Shown: positions 16,284-25,742, numbered from the stretch's first letter. The stretch: DNA of 34,651 bases from Flammeovirga sp. OC4 (GCF_000812565.1 NZ_JTAM01000086.1:1-34651); one strand, 5' to 3'. A program made the numbers and translations. The notes: generated by a model from the letters alone, not told the origin.

Positions 16284-16662
16284 TCACAGTAAACTAAGTT
16301 ATCGTTAACATTTAATTGGTCTTTTTGCAAGATATTATTGGATGTACTTTCAGGGTTCCTTCTTCTTTATTTTTGTCTTAACACAAAAACGAAGCAAAAA
16401 AGTCAATAGCTAAATTTCATTCCTTGAGACTAAATGATTTTAAACTCGCTAGAGCTCAAACAACAAAATCATTTTTAACGGCTCATTCCATGAAATTCTT
16501 AACGCTTTTCCCTTCAAGGCTGGAGATGGTACTACCAAACTACAAGAGTAGTAATTCCAATAGTACGTATGTTAAGCGTTAGTGTCATTCGTGTCCACTA
16601 GGTCATCGGAAATCTTTTGAGCTCTCAAAACCATAAATAACCGAAACCTTAGTCTACAGTGT
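16284..16662 (-). mobile_element. MITE-like element, copy E (reverse orientation)
   Basis: Full length, read on the minus strand. At the low-coordinate end is a diverged TIR (tcacagtaaactaagttatc) and at the high end the mirror ccttagtctacagtgt. The block cacaaaaacgaagcaaaaaa, the aaaatcatttttaacgg block and cttttcccttcaaggc are all recognisable. The hairpin near the left end is partly decayed (agagctcaaaagatttcc). No convincing target duplication flanks it. The next gene starts 36 bases downstream, so its leader must begin within or at the edge of the element. Confidence 0.83.
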
Positions 16663-16698
16663 ATTTTTTCTTCGATCAATCATAAAAATAAGATCCTC

Positions 16699-17358
16699 AT
16701 GAAATATTATTCGACATTATTTATTATCCTATTTTTTTCAATAAATGCATTCTGTCAAAATGAGTTTAGTGGCGTAATAGAATATTCTACACAAGCCATC
16801 GAGGATACTCACGGTACAGGTGAAATTTCTAAAAAAGGAGATATTTCAAAATCAACTTTTTATTTTGAGAACGGTAGTTTTTATCAGACCTACGATAACA
16901 AAGCTTATGACTTTGATTATTTTGATGCAGAAACATTGATCCACAGTATTAAATATTTTGGCAATGATACTTTATACCTTTTTAATACTAGAATGGCTAA
17001 TAACTCTAAGTTAACCTCTGCTGAAATAGAGGAAGATGTTGAGAAAGTACTAGGTATTCTATGTGATAAACTGACCTTGGAAATTACTTCTCCAATTCCA
17101 GAGCGAAGTTTTTTGTTAGAGATCTTTTTTGCAAAAAATGCTACTGCCATCAATAAAGAAGATTTTAAGGGAGCAAAGTTTAATTATATAGAAGAGATTT
17201 ATAGTAGAACAGGTGCTATTCCTTTAAAGTTTATATATCATCTTTCTCAAGGATCATTTATAGCGGAAGCAACTGATATTAAACATCAGAAAGATTTAGA
17301 TTTAGAGAATGTATTTAAAAAAGAAAGTCAAGGATTGCCTGTAAAGAAATTATTCTAA
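16699..17358 (+). CDS. Exported protein, unknown function (GLPGLI-like?)
   Basis: The protein has 219 residues with a clear signal peptide (MKYYSTLFIILFFSINAFCQ). After it NEFSGVIEYSTQ (about 21-32) and the ending QGLPVKKLF faintly recall the GLPGLI family (G.v.Y near the start, GLP near the end), but the middle does not allow a firm claim. Strands with aromatic residues alternate (STFYFENGSFYQTYDNKAYDFDYFDAE). It is probably a periplasmic or surface protein. Its ATG is only 36 bases from the end of repeat copy E. Confidence 0.7.
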   Translation: MKYYSTLFIILFFSINAFCQNEFSGVIEYSTQAIEDTHGTGEISKKGDISKSTFYFENGSFYQTYDNKAYDFDYFDAETLIHSIKYFGNDTLYLFNTRMANNSKLTSAEIEEDVEKVLGILCDKLTLEITSPIPERSFLLEIFFAKNATAINKEDFKGAKFNYIEEIYSRTGAIPLKFIYHLSQGSFIAEATDIKHQKDLDLENVFKKESQGLPVKKLF

Positions 17359-17419
17359 ATTTACATTTGTATCCTCTTTTCTGTAAAATGACTATTCATT
17401 TTTAAAGAGGTAAGCTATT

Positions 17420-17810
17420 ACACTGTAAACTAAGTTTTCGAATATTTTAACATTTAGAAGTCGGGAGATTTCTGATGATCTGTAGGACACGAATGACGCT
17501 ATCACTTAACATTCGAGCCAGTGGTATTACTACTCTTTATATTAGGTAGTTCTATGGCGGCCTTGAAGGGAAAAGCGTTAAGAATTTCATGTATTGAGCC
17601 GTTAAAAATGATTTTTTTGTTTGAGCTTTAGCGAGTTTAAAATCATTTAGGCGAGAGAAATGGAATTTAGTTTTTGCATTCAGAGCCTTGACTTTTTTGC
17701 TTCGTTTTTGTGTTAAGACAAAAATGAAGAAGAAAGAAGCTTGAAAGTTGATCCTAAAAATGCTTGCAAAAAGGCCGATTGAAAGTTGACGATAATTTAG
17801 TTTACATTGT
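17420..17810 (+). mobile_element. MITE-like element, copy F (full length, 391 bp)
   Basis: Forward orientation. The left TIR is acactgtaaactaagtttt and the right end is aatttagtttacattgt. Internal blocks are cttaacattcgagccagtgg, ggccttgaagggaaaagcgt, tttgagctttagcgagttta and the hairpin cttcgtttttgt/acaaaaatgaag. The hairpin agaagtc-ggga-gatttct keeps pairing by a G.U wobble. Flanking 6-bp direct repeats are GCTATT at 17414-17419 and 17811-17816. The next gene starts 36 bases past its end. Confidence 0.9.
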
Positions 17811-17846
17811 GCTATTTAATATTGTTCTACTAAATCAACATCAGAA

Positions 17847-18767
17847 ATGTATCGCAAACTACTCATCATTATTTTTCTCTTTTCGTTTTTTTCATGTGAG
17901 AAAAAACAAAAAAAGCCAGAAGTTGTTGCTGTACCCATAGTAGCAAGTGTAGTACAGGAAGTAAGAAATATTGACACCATCGAGGTTGTTAAAGAAGCCA
18001 TTGAAATAGTCGAAGATAGTGCTCAGATGGAAGAGGAAGTGGTTGAAGAAGTGATGGAGGAGAGAAAAAGACTTGAGATCGATTCTAATTTTGTAGATTA
18101 TTACCCCGAAAGACACGCTAATTATTTCTTTAATATAATAGAGACAGGTTCCTATCATGGAGATGAAATAAAGAAGTCTTACGCGAATAAACAATGGGTT
18201 GGTGTTTTTGCTGATTCATCTAATTATTATCTGAAAAATGTAGATGTTACTTTTGAAAAAGATTTTGATCCTATTATAGATTCAGAAGGAGATAGTTCGG
18301 CAGTTAAGGTAAGTGTGAATGAAAAAGATTACTGTTTGTTTTTATTCTCAGACTTTCCTTTAGAAGATAGAACGCTTCATTCTATTGATTCTTTAAAAGA
18401 CATACTATGCCCTCTTCCTGGTGATTCTACGATTTTGAATTATAACAACACTACAATAAAGTTATACGCTACTGGAGACAAACAGCTTTTAGGTGGCGAC
18501 TACTATGAAATTGCCAATTATCGGTTATTCATAGATAACGAGAATAAGACGAAGGCTCCTCAGTTATTGTTTGCTTGTGCAAACTTTGATGATGCCATGC
18601 CTCAATTACTTTGGGTTGGAGATATTGATAATGATGGAAAACTAGATTTTCTTTTTGATCTTTCCTCACATTACAATGCTACTTCAATAAATCTCTTTTT
18701 ATCTAGTAAAGCAGATGAAAATGAATTTGTGAAAATTGTAGCCTACTTTGATACCATTGGGTGTTAG
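17847..18767 (+). CDS. Lipoprotein with a C-terminal FG-GAP/EF-hand-like segment
   Basis: The 306-residue protein has a lipoprotein signal with Cys at about 17 (MYRKLLIIIFLFSFFSC). It then has a long acidic, probably disordered linker (VEVVKEAIEIVEDSAQMEEE, continuing EVVEEVMEERKR). The mature domain has many strands. The motif WVGDIDNDGKLDFLFDL (about 252-268) has the D-x-D-x-D-G-x-x-D calcium-binding loop of FG-GAP/dockerin-type repeats. It ends FDTIGC. Surface or periplasmic location is expected; function unknown. Copy F of the repeat family ends 36 bases before its start and copy G begins 45 bases after its stop. Confidence 0.78.
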   Translation: MYRKLLIIIFLFSFFSCEKKQKKPEVVAVPIVASVVQEVRNIDTIEVVKEAIEIVEDSAQMEEEVVEEVMEERKRLEIDSNFVDYYPERHANYFFNIIETGSYHGDEIKKSYANKQWVGVFADSSNYYLKNVDVTFEKDFDPIIDSEGDSSAVKVSVNEKDYCLFLFSDFPLEDRTLHSIDSLKDILCPLPGDSTILNYNNTTIKLYATGDKQLLGGDYYEIANYRLFIDNENKTKAPQLLFACANFDDAMPQLLWVGDIDNDGKLDFLFDLSSHYNATSINLFLSSKADENEFVKIVAYFDTIGC

Positions 18768-18812
18768 AAAATGAGAAGAAGCTGGTTTACTTTCCGCTAG
18801 ATGTAATTTAGT

Positions 18813-19102
18813 ACATTGTAAACTAAGAATTCATTAATTATAGTAATTCCTTTTGTGAAGGACAAATAGTAGTGTATTGAGATTCGCGAGAGCCGTTAAA
18901 ATGATTTTTTTGTTTGAGCTTTAGCGAGTTTAAAATCATTTAGGCGATAGAAATGGAATTTAGCTTTTGACTTCAAAGCCTTGAATTTTTTGCTTCTTTT
19001 TGTTTTAAGACAAAAACGAAGAAGAAAGACGTTTGAAAGTAGATCCTATCAATGCTTGTATAAAGGAAGCTTGAAAGTTGACGATAATTTAGTTTACAAT
19101 GT
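18813..19102 (+). mobile_element. MITE-like element, copy G (290 bp, internally deleted)
   Basis: Forward orientation. The left end is acattgtaaactaagaattc and the right end is aatttagtttacaatgt. About 100 bases of the left-middle part (the cattcgcgccagtgg and gggaaaagcgttaag blocks) are missing. It keeps gagccgttaaaatgattttt, tttgagctttagcgagttta, and cttctttttgt/acaaaaacgaag. Flanking 7-mers are ATTTAGT (18806-18812) and TTTTAGT (19103-19109), a target duplication with one mismatch. Confidence 0.88.
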
Positions 19103-19149
19103 TTTTAGTTATAATACATTAGATAACAAACTGATATCAGAAAATATAA

Positions 19150-19186
19150 GGTAACTACCCCACAGAAGAGGATAGTTACCTTTTTT
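19150..19186. terminator. Terminator hairpin downstream of the CBM protein gene
   Basis: The arms ggtaacta (19150-19157) and tagttacc (19173-19180) form an 8-bp stem, followed on the plus strand by TTTTTT and on the minus strand by a weaker T-rich run. It lies just after the stop of the minus-strand gene at 19190 and may act in both directions. Confidence 0.65.
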
Positions 19187-19189
19187 CAT

Positions 19190-22100
19190 TTATTCTTTTA
19201 AGAAGATTTTAGAAATAATAGTGTTTTTAGTTTCAATTTTCAAGATATACGATCCAGCTTTTAAAGCTTGTACATCAAGATGAAAGGCTTTGGATTCGAT
19301 TTGTGTATTGATCATTTCTTGTCCTATCATATTATAAACGACAACACTTTTTACTTCTGCATTCAAACCTTTAATATGGAGAGTTCCTTGAGTAGGGTTA
19401 GGATACAGTACCATTGTAGGCAGGGATGTAGAAAGATTTAAGATGGGGTCTTCCTCTGTTTTCAGTGGCTTACCAATACAGTTCAATTCAGCAATGGCTG
19501 TATATGGTATTTCAGGGTTATTTTGAGCTTCAGTCAATGCTACTAAACGAAGATACCTACCTGTAGCTGCTTCAGGAAGTGAAATCATTTGAAGCTTTTT
19601 ATAATCTTCTTTGGTAGGTAATGTACCATAATCCAATTGACCGGTATGAACAGGATCTCCCCAATTCTCAAGGTCATCCGTCAAATAAATTTCATACTGA
19701 CCAATAGCACCATTCGGTCCCCACTCATCTTGTCTTGGTAGGTAATGGATTTCACTGATCACGAAACTATCTTTAAAATCAATCTGGATTTCATGTGGGG
19801 GAAGAGGTTGGGCAGAGAACCACTGCGTATGCCAGAAAGTACCAGGATCACCATCTACCGCATATTCTTTTAAGCTAGGTGTTTTGCCTTCTTCATTGGA
19901 TTCACTATCCACAAAAAGCACTTCCCAAGGGAGTTGGTCCATGTAATTGTATTGCATTGAACCTAAAATCATGTTCCCAAACTTATAAGTATCTTTTTCA
20001 GATTTTCCTTCTTTTGTGTCGTTTGTCCAAAATATAGAATGTTCTTTAATGGCCTCGTCATCTCGATCAGAAACACTGATGTCAAATCCCATTTCCATGC
20101 CTTCAGTAATATTACCGTTTGCGACTATACCGTCCCATGGAATTTGAGCTTCTATAATATACCCTTCATTGGTATTGACTGATTTGTAGATAAACCCACT
20201 ATAATCATCGCCTTTTTTCCAATTTCCATTTCCGGAGTATAAATTATTGTTCAACCCATAATTTAATCGGATTTGCATAGCATCTTCTCCATATTCACCC
20301 TTTGGATTATGCTCATTGTCAGGATTGAAGAACAGTTCAATATTGTCCGAATCCCAAAAGGCAGAACCTTCAGTATATTTTACTCGTTTGTTGTCTTTTA
20401 CTTTTACTAAGAAGTAGACGTTATTTCTATCATACATGGCTTTAAAACTGTAACTACAGTCAGATGCTTCCGGCAAATCTTTACCATTACCTTCAAATTT
20501 TCCTTCTTTCCATTGTGTCCAATTCCAAGAATCATCCATCAAGCCATCAATTTCAAGAGGGGTATTAGTATACGGTAAAGTGAATTTTTTAGGAGTAGCA
20601 AGAACAGGTTCTTCCTCAGGAATATCAACGATATCACAGTTGTTGGTTTCTTTGATTTCAGTTAGCTTAACAGCTACGTCATCAATGGTCATTCCTTTGA
20701 AAAGAATAATTCGATCTACTTGAAAGTGAGCAGAACGCCCACTTAAATTAATGGTGTATTCTCCCGCTTCTGGAAAAACGACAGACATCCAAGGTTGCCC
20801 TTCATTGTGTAAGTCCAATTGTCCATTGAGTGTGAAATCATCTGTACTTCTCCCTACAAATTTTTCAAAATGGGTAAGAGGTTGTTGTTTTGCTCTTCCA
20901 ATATCACCATCAAAATAAATCCAGGCATCGTTGCCTAAATCACCACCTCTTTCACCTTCAGGCTGCCTCATAGTCCATTTTACAGTATAACCACCCGGAT
21001 TATTGATTTTGAAAGTATAAGAGATCGTCTGTCCTTCAGGTACTTTCTGATAAGAATTATAACCATCATAATAGATGTATTTACCACCAGAAGCTTTTTC
21101 TGTATCGGTACCTACTTTCCAGTGCCCTGCCAAGGAGAAGCGCTCTGCCTCAAAAATGAGTAGCCCGTTCACTTCCTCCACTTCGCACTCCCCCAGGCAT
21201 TCAAATTTTAAAGAACGCCATCGGCCTCTGGCATAAGCAAAGCCATTACCTTCAGGTATTAAACCGTTGGAGTGTGCATTGGATTCAATCTGTACTTCGT
21301 CTCCTTTTTCTATCAATACATTCTTGAATTCATGTGTATAAGGCTCCATATCAGTGGTAGCTACAGGGTTTTGAAATTCACCCACCAAACGTCCGTTGAC
21401 TTTCAGTCGAAATGTACTTTCACCATCTTCTTCAGTCAGCGTTGTCATACTGATATTGTAAAATCCCGTGAAGCCATCAAACACCTTTTTAGTAGCTGCA
21501 AATTTATCTTTATAAAGCCCGGCATCTACTGCAATGGCATTACGTCCGTTGTCTTTGTATGCAGTGACAAAAGTATCAATTTGGGCCACTTCAAAATCCT
21601 TAATCGCAATGTATTCTAAGTCGGCACATTCGGGAAGAGGTTTTACCGTTACTTCCACAACATCCGAGAAATTTCCTTCATCAGTTGTGACAGTAATGGT
21701 CGTTGTTCCTTCTTTTTGTCCAAATATTACGCCTTTGTCAGAGACATAAGCAACCTCTGAATCGGAAGATTTCCAAGTAGTTTTTTGGTTCCAAGCATCA
21801 GCAGGTTGTAAAGCATACCCAATGTGAACGCCTCTGCCGATATAAGCATTCATTGTTTCAGGGAAAATGTCAATACCTTCTACTGGAATTACGGCTCCTA
21901 ATGGAATACCGTCACCAATAAAGTTTTGAAATTTCTCAGGGCTACCAAATTCATCTCCTAATAACAAGTAATAAACCATTCCTGCATCAGAAATATCAGC
22001 TCCTTTACCTTGTGGATGAAACTGCATTCTGCTGTATACCCATTGAATATTGGGGTCAGAATGCGTTTCCATCCATTTCCAGGGGGTAAAGTTAGTGCCT

Positions 22101-22768
22101 GAACACCAAAGCTGATCAAGATTTTCACATCCATTTTGATCTTGTATCTTCTTATATTTTAATCGATCACCACTCAAAGTAATTGCTTCTTGCATGGTGT
22201 GATGTGCTTCTCTACGTAAATGATTATCATTGAATCCACTATGTGAAATGATCTGTACATGAGCGAGAGTTTCTATTTTACCGTCGTCAATCACTTCCTG
22301 CACCGCTCTGTAAAAGAACTCTGAAGTTCCCATATGGATAAAGTACAATGGATCATCTGCGGTCGATTTTCCGATTTCTTCTGCTAAGTGGGTAATAGCA
22401 GTGGCAGGGTCTTCTGGAACATCAAAAAACACCCCTTCTTTGAAATTCCATTTTTCTATACCACCTTCAGCTGCTTCTTTCATATAGTTGGTTTCAGTAG
22501 TGTGGGCAGGGGCATCAATAAAGTTGTTGTAAGAAAAGTGAACTACTTTGTCTTGTAAACCTAGTTTGGCAATGATCGCCAATGAAGCAGGCGTACCTCC
22601 CCAGTCATCGGGATCTGCTCTTGGCCATTGTGCTTCGGGATGATTGTCAGGTTGGTTATTACCATCTGCACTGATGGCAATACGATGATTGTCATAGCCC
22701 AGTGATTGAGCTAATAACTGTCCCGATAGCAGAAGAGACAGTATTAGAAGTAATAAATTCTTTTTCAT
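19190..22768 (-). CDS. Large secreted multimodular carbohydrate-active protein with T9SS sorting domain
   Basis: I take the start at 22768, which gives 1192 residues beginning MKKNLLLLILSLLLSGQLLA (signal peptide); the 43 codons upstream lack a signal. Order: unassigned N-terminal domain (about 22-315, with ADGNNQPDNHP, RADPDDWGGTPASLA and IISHSGFNDNH); bacterial Ig-like Big_2 (about 320-378); a lectin-like beta-sandwich (about 378-525); a CBM6-like domain (about 530-695); a CBM9-like domain (about 715-935); a discoidin/CBM32-like domain (about 945-1105); and a type IX C-terminal sorting domain (about 1110-1192, YPNPTQGTLHI to KAGSYILKI). It is exported by Por/T9SS to the surface or medium, where it probably binds or cleaves a marine polysaccharide. 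The N-terminal domain may hold the catalytic site. Confidence 0.85.
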   Translation of the reverse strand: MKKNLLLLILSLLLSGQLLAQSLGYDNHRIAISADGNNQPDNHPEAQWPRADPDDWGGTPASLAIIAKLGLQDKVVHFSYNNFIDAPAHTTETNYMKEAAEGGIEKWNFKEGVFFDVPEDPATAITHLAEEIGKSTADDPLYFIHMGTSEFFYRAVQEVIDDGKIETLAHVQIISHSGFNDNHLRREAHHTMQEAITLSGDRLKYKKIQDQNGCENLDQLWCSGTNFTPWKWMETHSDPNIQWVYSRMQFHPQGKGADISDAGMVYYLLLGDEFGSPEKFQNFIGDGIPLGAVIPVEGIDIFPETMNAYIGRGVHIGYALQPADAWNQKTTWKSSDSEVAYVSDKGVIFGQKEGTTTITVTTDEGNFSDVVEVTVKPLPECADLEYIAIKDFEVAQIDTFVTAYKDNGRNAIAVDAGLYKDKFAATKKVFDGFTGFYNISMTTLTEEDGESTFRLKVNGRLVGEFQNPVATTDMEPYTHEFKNVLIEKGDEVQIESNAHSNGLIPEGNGFAYARGRWRSLKFECLGECEVEEVNGLLIFEAERFSLAGHWKVGTDTEKASGGKYIYYDGYNSYQKVPEGQTISYTFKINNPGGYTVKWTMRQPEGERGGDLGNDAWIYFDGDIGRAKQQPLTHFEKFVGRSTDDFTLNGQLDLHNEGQPWMSVVFPEAGEYTINLSGRSAHFQVDRIILFKGMTIDDVAVKLTEIKETNNCDIVDIPEEEPVLATPKKFTLPYTNTPLEIDGLMDDSWNWTQWKEGKFEGNGKDLPEASDCSYSFKAMYDRNNVYFLVKVKDNKRVKYTEGSAFWDSDNIELFFNPDNEHNPKGEYGEDAMQIRLNYGLNNNLYSGNGNWKKGDDYSGFIYKSVNTNEGYIIEAQIPWDGIVANGNITEGMEMGFDISVSDRDDEAIKEHSIFWTNDTKEGKSEKDTYKFGNMILGSMQYNYMDQLPWEVLFVDSESNEEGKTPSLKEYAVDGDPGTFWHTQWFSAQPLPPHEIQIDFKDSFVISEIHYLPRQDEWGPNGAIGQYEIYLTDDLENWGDPVHTGQLDYGTLPTKEDYKKLQMISLPEAATGRYLRLVALTEAQNNPEIPYTAIAELNCIGKPLKTEEDPILNLSTSLPTMVLYPNPTQGTLHIKGLNAEVKSVVVYNMIGQEMINTQIESKAFHLDVQALKAGSYILKIETKNTIISKIFLKE

Positions 22769-23607
22769 CAGTTGTTTGTAATAATTAGAAAAATGAGCAA
22801 ATCTGATGAGGAAAATTCTATGGTTGAAATGAAAAGAATAGGTTATGAAACTTAAGTACAAGGACAACAAAATAGAAGTTGGAGGCTCGGAGATCAAAGG
22901 TCATGAATAATGCAATTTATTATTATCCATCCCAATGGTAGTCCCTTATTTCTAACACAAGATTAAAGTGCTAACATCTCTTGTGTTTTGGCGGTATCAC
23001 TCCATTTCTTTCTTCCCACTTCAGAAACCGATTTTAAAATGTCAAATAAAACGGCTTCGATTGTCAAGTACTTTTATTACTAATAATCTAAAATATAAGT
23101 CGAATTTTCACTCATCAAATAAGCTCGATTATGTGTCGCTAATAAGCATACTCAAAAGTAGTGGAGTGTATTGAGAAAGGCTTATTTTTCTATTTAACAA
23201 AAACTTTACAAGGCTTTAGTATAATTTGTAATGATCATTTTTTGATTTTTCTTTTAAACGCTAACGATGAAAAATTATACCCCTCAGGGATAGAAAGTAG
23301 GGGTGAATTTTATCGTTTACCGAGGGTGTTTTTTATTTCTATTTTTACAACATCTAACTCAAAATTCAAATGTGTATATTTTACGTGTAATATTTATAAA
23401 GCATTAGGTTTAAATAAGGAGGTGATGTAAAGGGGCTTGAAAAAAATAAGAAATGAAATGATGAATTAAACCATTTAGACTGTATTCTAATAGGTGAATA
23501 CTGGAATGGTAAACATGAAATGAAACACCCAAGCCTTTAATTGAGAATGAATAATTATAATTCACTTCCATGTTATTCCTGATACTGGGACTTTTAACCA
23601 ATTATAA
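22769..23607. other. Intergenic leader region, no gene recognised
   Basis: 839 bases between the divergently oriented CBM protein gene and the TPR-HTH regulator gene. There is a hairpin (aacacaaga at 22954-22962, tcttgtgtt at 22979-22987) on the side nearer the CBM gene. The two short plus-strand ORFs at 22968 and 23161 have no family or start evidence and look like chance. It presumably holds promoters for both genes, but I see no clear consensus match. Confidence 0.6.
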
Positions 23608-25236
23608 ATGAAAATTTATAAGAACTATCTATTAGTGTATTTTTTTGTTTTAGGTTTTCAGATCAATGGATCTGGACAAACGCAACAAGAAAGCAAACAG
23701 AACTTTTCTCCAATCTATCAACTGCAAACGGCTAATTCTCTTCTCAATTCAAACCCTGATAGTGCACTCCTTTTATTTCAGGATGCGATGAGAATTTTTG
23801 ATGAGATAAAGGATACTTTGAAAGTAGTGCAGTGCCATATCGGTATAGCGGATGTCTATAAAAACAAAGGACAGTACAGTCTCTCTTATGATCATTTGTG
23901 GGAGGGATTATCACTTTCAAAACAAAGTAAAGATCTTTTATTACAAAGTGAAATTAATGCAGATATTGGTGTACTCTATAGCCTTTTCAATAAATATGAG
24001 TTGTCTATTGAGTACTTAAATGTAGCCTTGAATCAAGCTAAAATACTGGTTGATTTCAAAAAGGTTCCTCCTGATTATACTATTTCTTTATATTATTCCA
24101 TGGCAGTGCAATACCGTAAAGCCAAAGACTTTTCGAAAGCATTAGTATACCTAGACAGTTGCAGAACTTTAGGTCTCAAACATGCCAAAAATCCGTTGAA
24201 TAATACTGCTTATGTGGGTACTGAAAAAGGGATTGTATCCTTGTATCTTAATGATTTGAAACAAGCAGAGTATTATTTATTGGAAGCGGAACGACATTTC
24301 GAAAAAAGGAACAATGCCTTTTTAGTGATTATATACAATTTCCTTGGTGATTTGTATGTGAAAAAAGAAAATACACAAGAAGCGATTACGGCCTATAAAA
24401 AGGCATTGAAACTGATGAAATTATTTCACACACATGAAGATTATAGGATAGATATTTTGCAAAATCTTTCACTTCTTTATGAGCAGGAGCAACAAACACA
24501 ACTCGCACTAGAGAGTCTTAAAGAAGCGAATGCTATTTCTGATAGTTTATTTAATATTAAGAGCATCTACAATAACCGTTTATTTCAAATAAAAGATAAG
24601 TATAGAGAAACACTACAAGAAAAAAATACTCAATTAATATCTAAAGAAAGAATAATTGAAAAAAATGCATTACTCAAAACCCGCTTGATCATTGTAATTG
24701 GTTTCTTATTATTTACGTTAATTCTTAGTGCTTACCTTGTTCGGTTTAGATCAAAAATCAAGAAAATGAGGATGGAAAAATTGCAGTATGAATTGCAAAT
24801 GCAATCTGCTCGTGAACGATCCGAAGAAATAATGCAGATAAAAAGTAAAGAGTTAACAGCCAACACACTTCTCTTTATCGAAAAGGAGCAAATTATAGCG
24901 GAGTTGATGAATGTAATCAGAGAAGAACTTCCTTCAAGTTATAATAAAATCAATAAAAAAGTCTCTCAAGGGAATGCGGATATGTGGGAACGCTTTAATA
25001 AATTATTCATAGAAGTGAATCCTGATTTTTATAGACGTCTGAGAAAGAATACTCCAGAACTTTCACCAACAGAATTAAAACACTGTGCTTTGATAAAACT
25101 TAAGTTCAATACGAAAGAAATGGCACAATTGCTTAATATTTCAATCAATAGTGTCCAGATTTCAAGACACAGAATACGAAAGAAAATGGGATTGGAAAGA
25201 AATGAAAATCTAAGCAATTACATTGGAGATTTTTAA
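23608..25236 (+). CDS. TPR protein with TM segment and C-terminal HTH (LuxR-like) regulator
   Basis: The 542-residue protein starts with a signal peptide (MKIYKNYLLVYFFVLGFQIN). About 30-330 hold TPR-type helical repeats (for example KVVQCHIGIADVYKNKGQYS, LIYNFLGDLYVKKENTQEAI). A TM segment follows at about 359-380 (LIIVIGFLLFTLILSAYLVRF region), then a coiled coil (KIKKMRMEKLQYELQMQSAR) and a C-terminal HTH (ELSPTELKHCALIKLKFNTK, EMAQLLNISINSVQISRHRI, RKKMGL). This is the well-known Bacteroidota layout of periplasmic TPR sensor, TM and cytoplasmic HTH. It probably controls nearby genes, perhaps the CBM protein gene opposite it. The ligand is unknown. Confidence 0.9.
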   Translation: MKIYKNYLLVYFFVLGFQINGSGQTQQESKQNFSPIYQLQTANSLLNSNPDSALLLFQDAMRIFDEIKDTLKVVQCHIGIADVYKNKGQYSLSYDHLWEGLSLSKQSKDLLLQSEINADIGVLYSLFNKYELSIEYLNVALNQAKILVDFKKVPPDYTISLYYSMAVQYRKAKDFSKALVYLDSCRTLGLKHAKNPLNNTAYVGTEKGIVSLYLNDLKQAEYYLLEAERHFEKRNNAFLVIIYNFLGDLYVKKENTQEAITAYKKALKLMKLFHTHEDYRIDILQNLSLLYEQEQQTQLALESLKEANAISDSLFNIKSIYNNRLFQIKDKYRETLQEKNTQLISKERIIEKNALLKTRLIIVIGFLLFTLILSAYLVRFRSKIKKMRMEKLQYELQMQSARERSEEIMQIKSKELTANTLLFIEKEQIIAELMNVIREELPSSYNKINKKVSQGNADMWERFNKLFIEVNPDFYRRLRKNTPELSPTELKHCALIKLKFNTKEMAQLLNISINSVQISRHRIRKKMGLERNENLSNYIGDF

Positions 25237-25259
25237 TCCATACAACATCAAAATGAAAA

Positions 25260-25293
25260 AGCACAAGAGTAGTTGTTATCATACTCTTGTGCT
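25260..25293 (-). terminator. Terminator hairpin on the minus strand
   Basis: Perfect 12-bp arms agcacaagagta (25260-25271) and tactcttgtgct (25282-25293) with a 10-base loop. Read on the minus strand, the hairpin is followed by TTTTTCATTTT, so it ends transcripts coming from the right. Read forward, the T run is missing (aaaaaaat). Confidence 0.7.
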
Positions 25294-25350
25294 AAAAAAA
25301 TAACGGTTGATTACCTCTTCATTTAAATTGTTGGCTAATGTGGTTCGCGA

Positions 25351-25371
25351 GGTCGTTGCAATGCAACGACC
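25351..25371. repeat. Short perfect palindrome (REP-like hairpin)
   Basis: The 10-bp arms ggtcgttgca and tgcaacgacc enclose a single A. Motifs of this kind (a GTCGTTGCA/TGCAACGAC stem with flanking GTAGGG-type bases, here cgacc-ctac) are spread through many Bacteroidota genomes as REP-like repeats. It lies between the terminator and element copy H. Confidence 0.55.
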
Positions 25372-25435
25372 CTACAGCACTGCATTTTAGAAGATGATTA
25401 TAAAACCTTTGTCTTTGATATGTAATCAGACCATC

Positions 25436-25724
25436 ATTTAGTAGTATCTCCCTCGGCATTGAAGGGAAAAGCGTTAAGAATTTCATGAATTGAGCCTTTA
25501 AAAATGATTTTGCTGTTTGAGCATCTCAAAACGATGAAGTTTTGATCGAGTTATCCTTATTAATAGGCGAGAGGAATGAAATTTAGCTTTTGCGTTCAAA
25601 GCCTAGATTTTTTGCTTCGTTTTTCATCAATGGAAAAATGAAGAAGAAGTAAGCTTGAAAGTTGCTCTTATAAATTCTTGCAGAAAGGTTAATTTATAAT
25701 TGACGATAATCTAGTTTACAACGT
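25436..25724 (+). mobile_element. MITE-like element, copy H (diverged, left end not found)
   Basis: Forward orientation. The right part is clear: gcattgaagggaaaagcgtt, atttttaagggttcaattcat-like blocks, cttcgtttttc/gaaaaatgaag, and a right end ctagtttacaacgt. The left TIR was not found; the family match begins near 25436 with gtagtatctccctcgg. In the main hairpin the closing pair is C.G here (tttttc…gaaaaa) instead of G.C as in copies D, F and others, a compensatory change. A stretch near 25525-25575 differs from the family (ctcaaaacgatgaagttttg), and the second arm of the aaatgatttt stem is lost. Confidence 0.78.
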
Positions 25725-25742
25725 GCTTGCTTACACTAAAAA

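Noticed and set aside
21272-21749. Plus-strand ORFs opposite the large CBM protein gene
   Set aside because: They are antisense shadows of a gene with clear domains throughout, and their composition is not protein-like.
22895-22902. CAAAGGTC on the plus strand as a minus-strand TAnnTTTG promoter for the CBM gene
   Set aside because: It matches 7 of 8 positions only, and no TTTG is found at the right distance.
22968-23430. Two short plus-strand ORFs in the leader of the TPR-HTH gene
   Set aside because: No family, no signal peptide, and odd composition. They overlap each other and have no start context.
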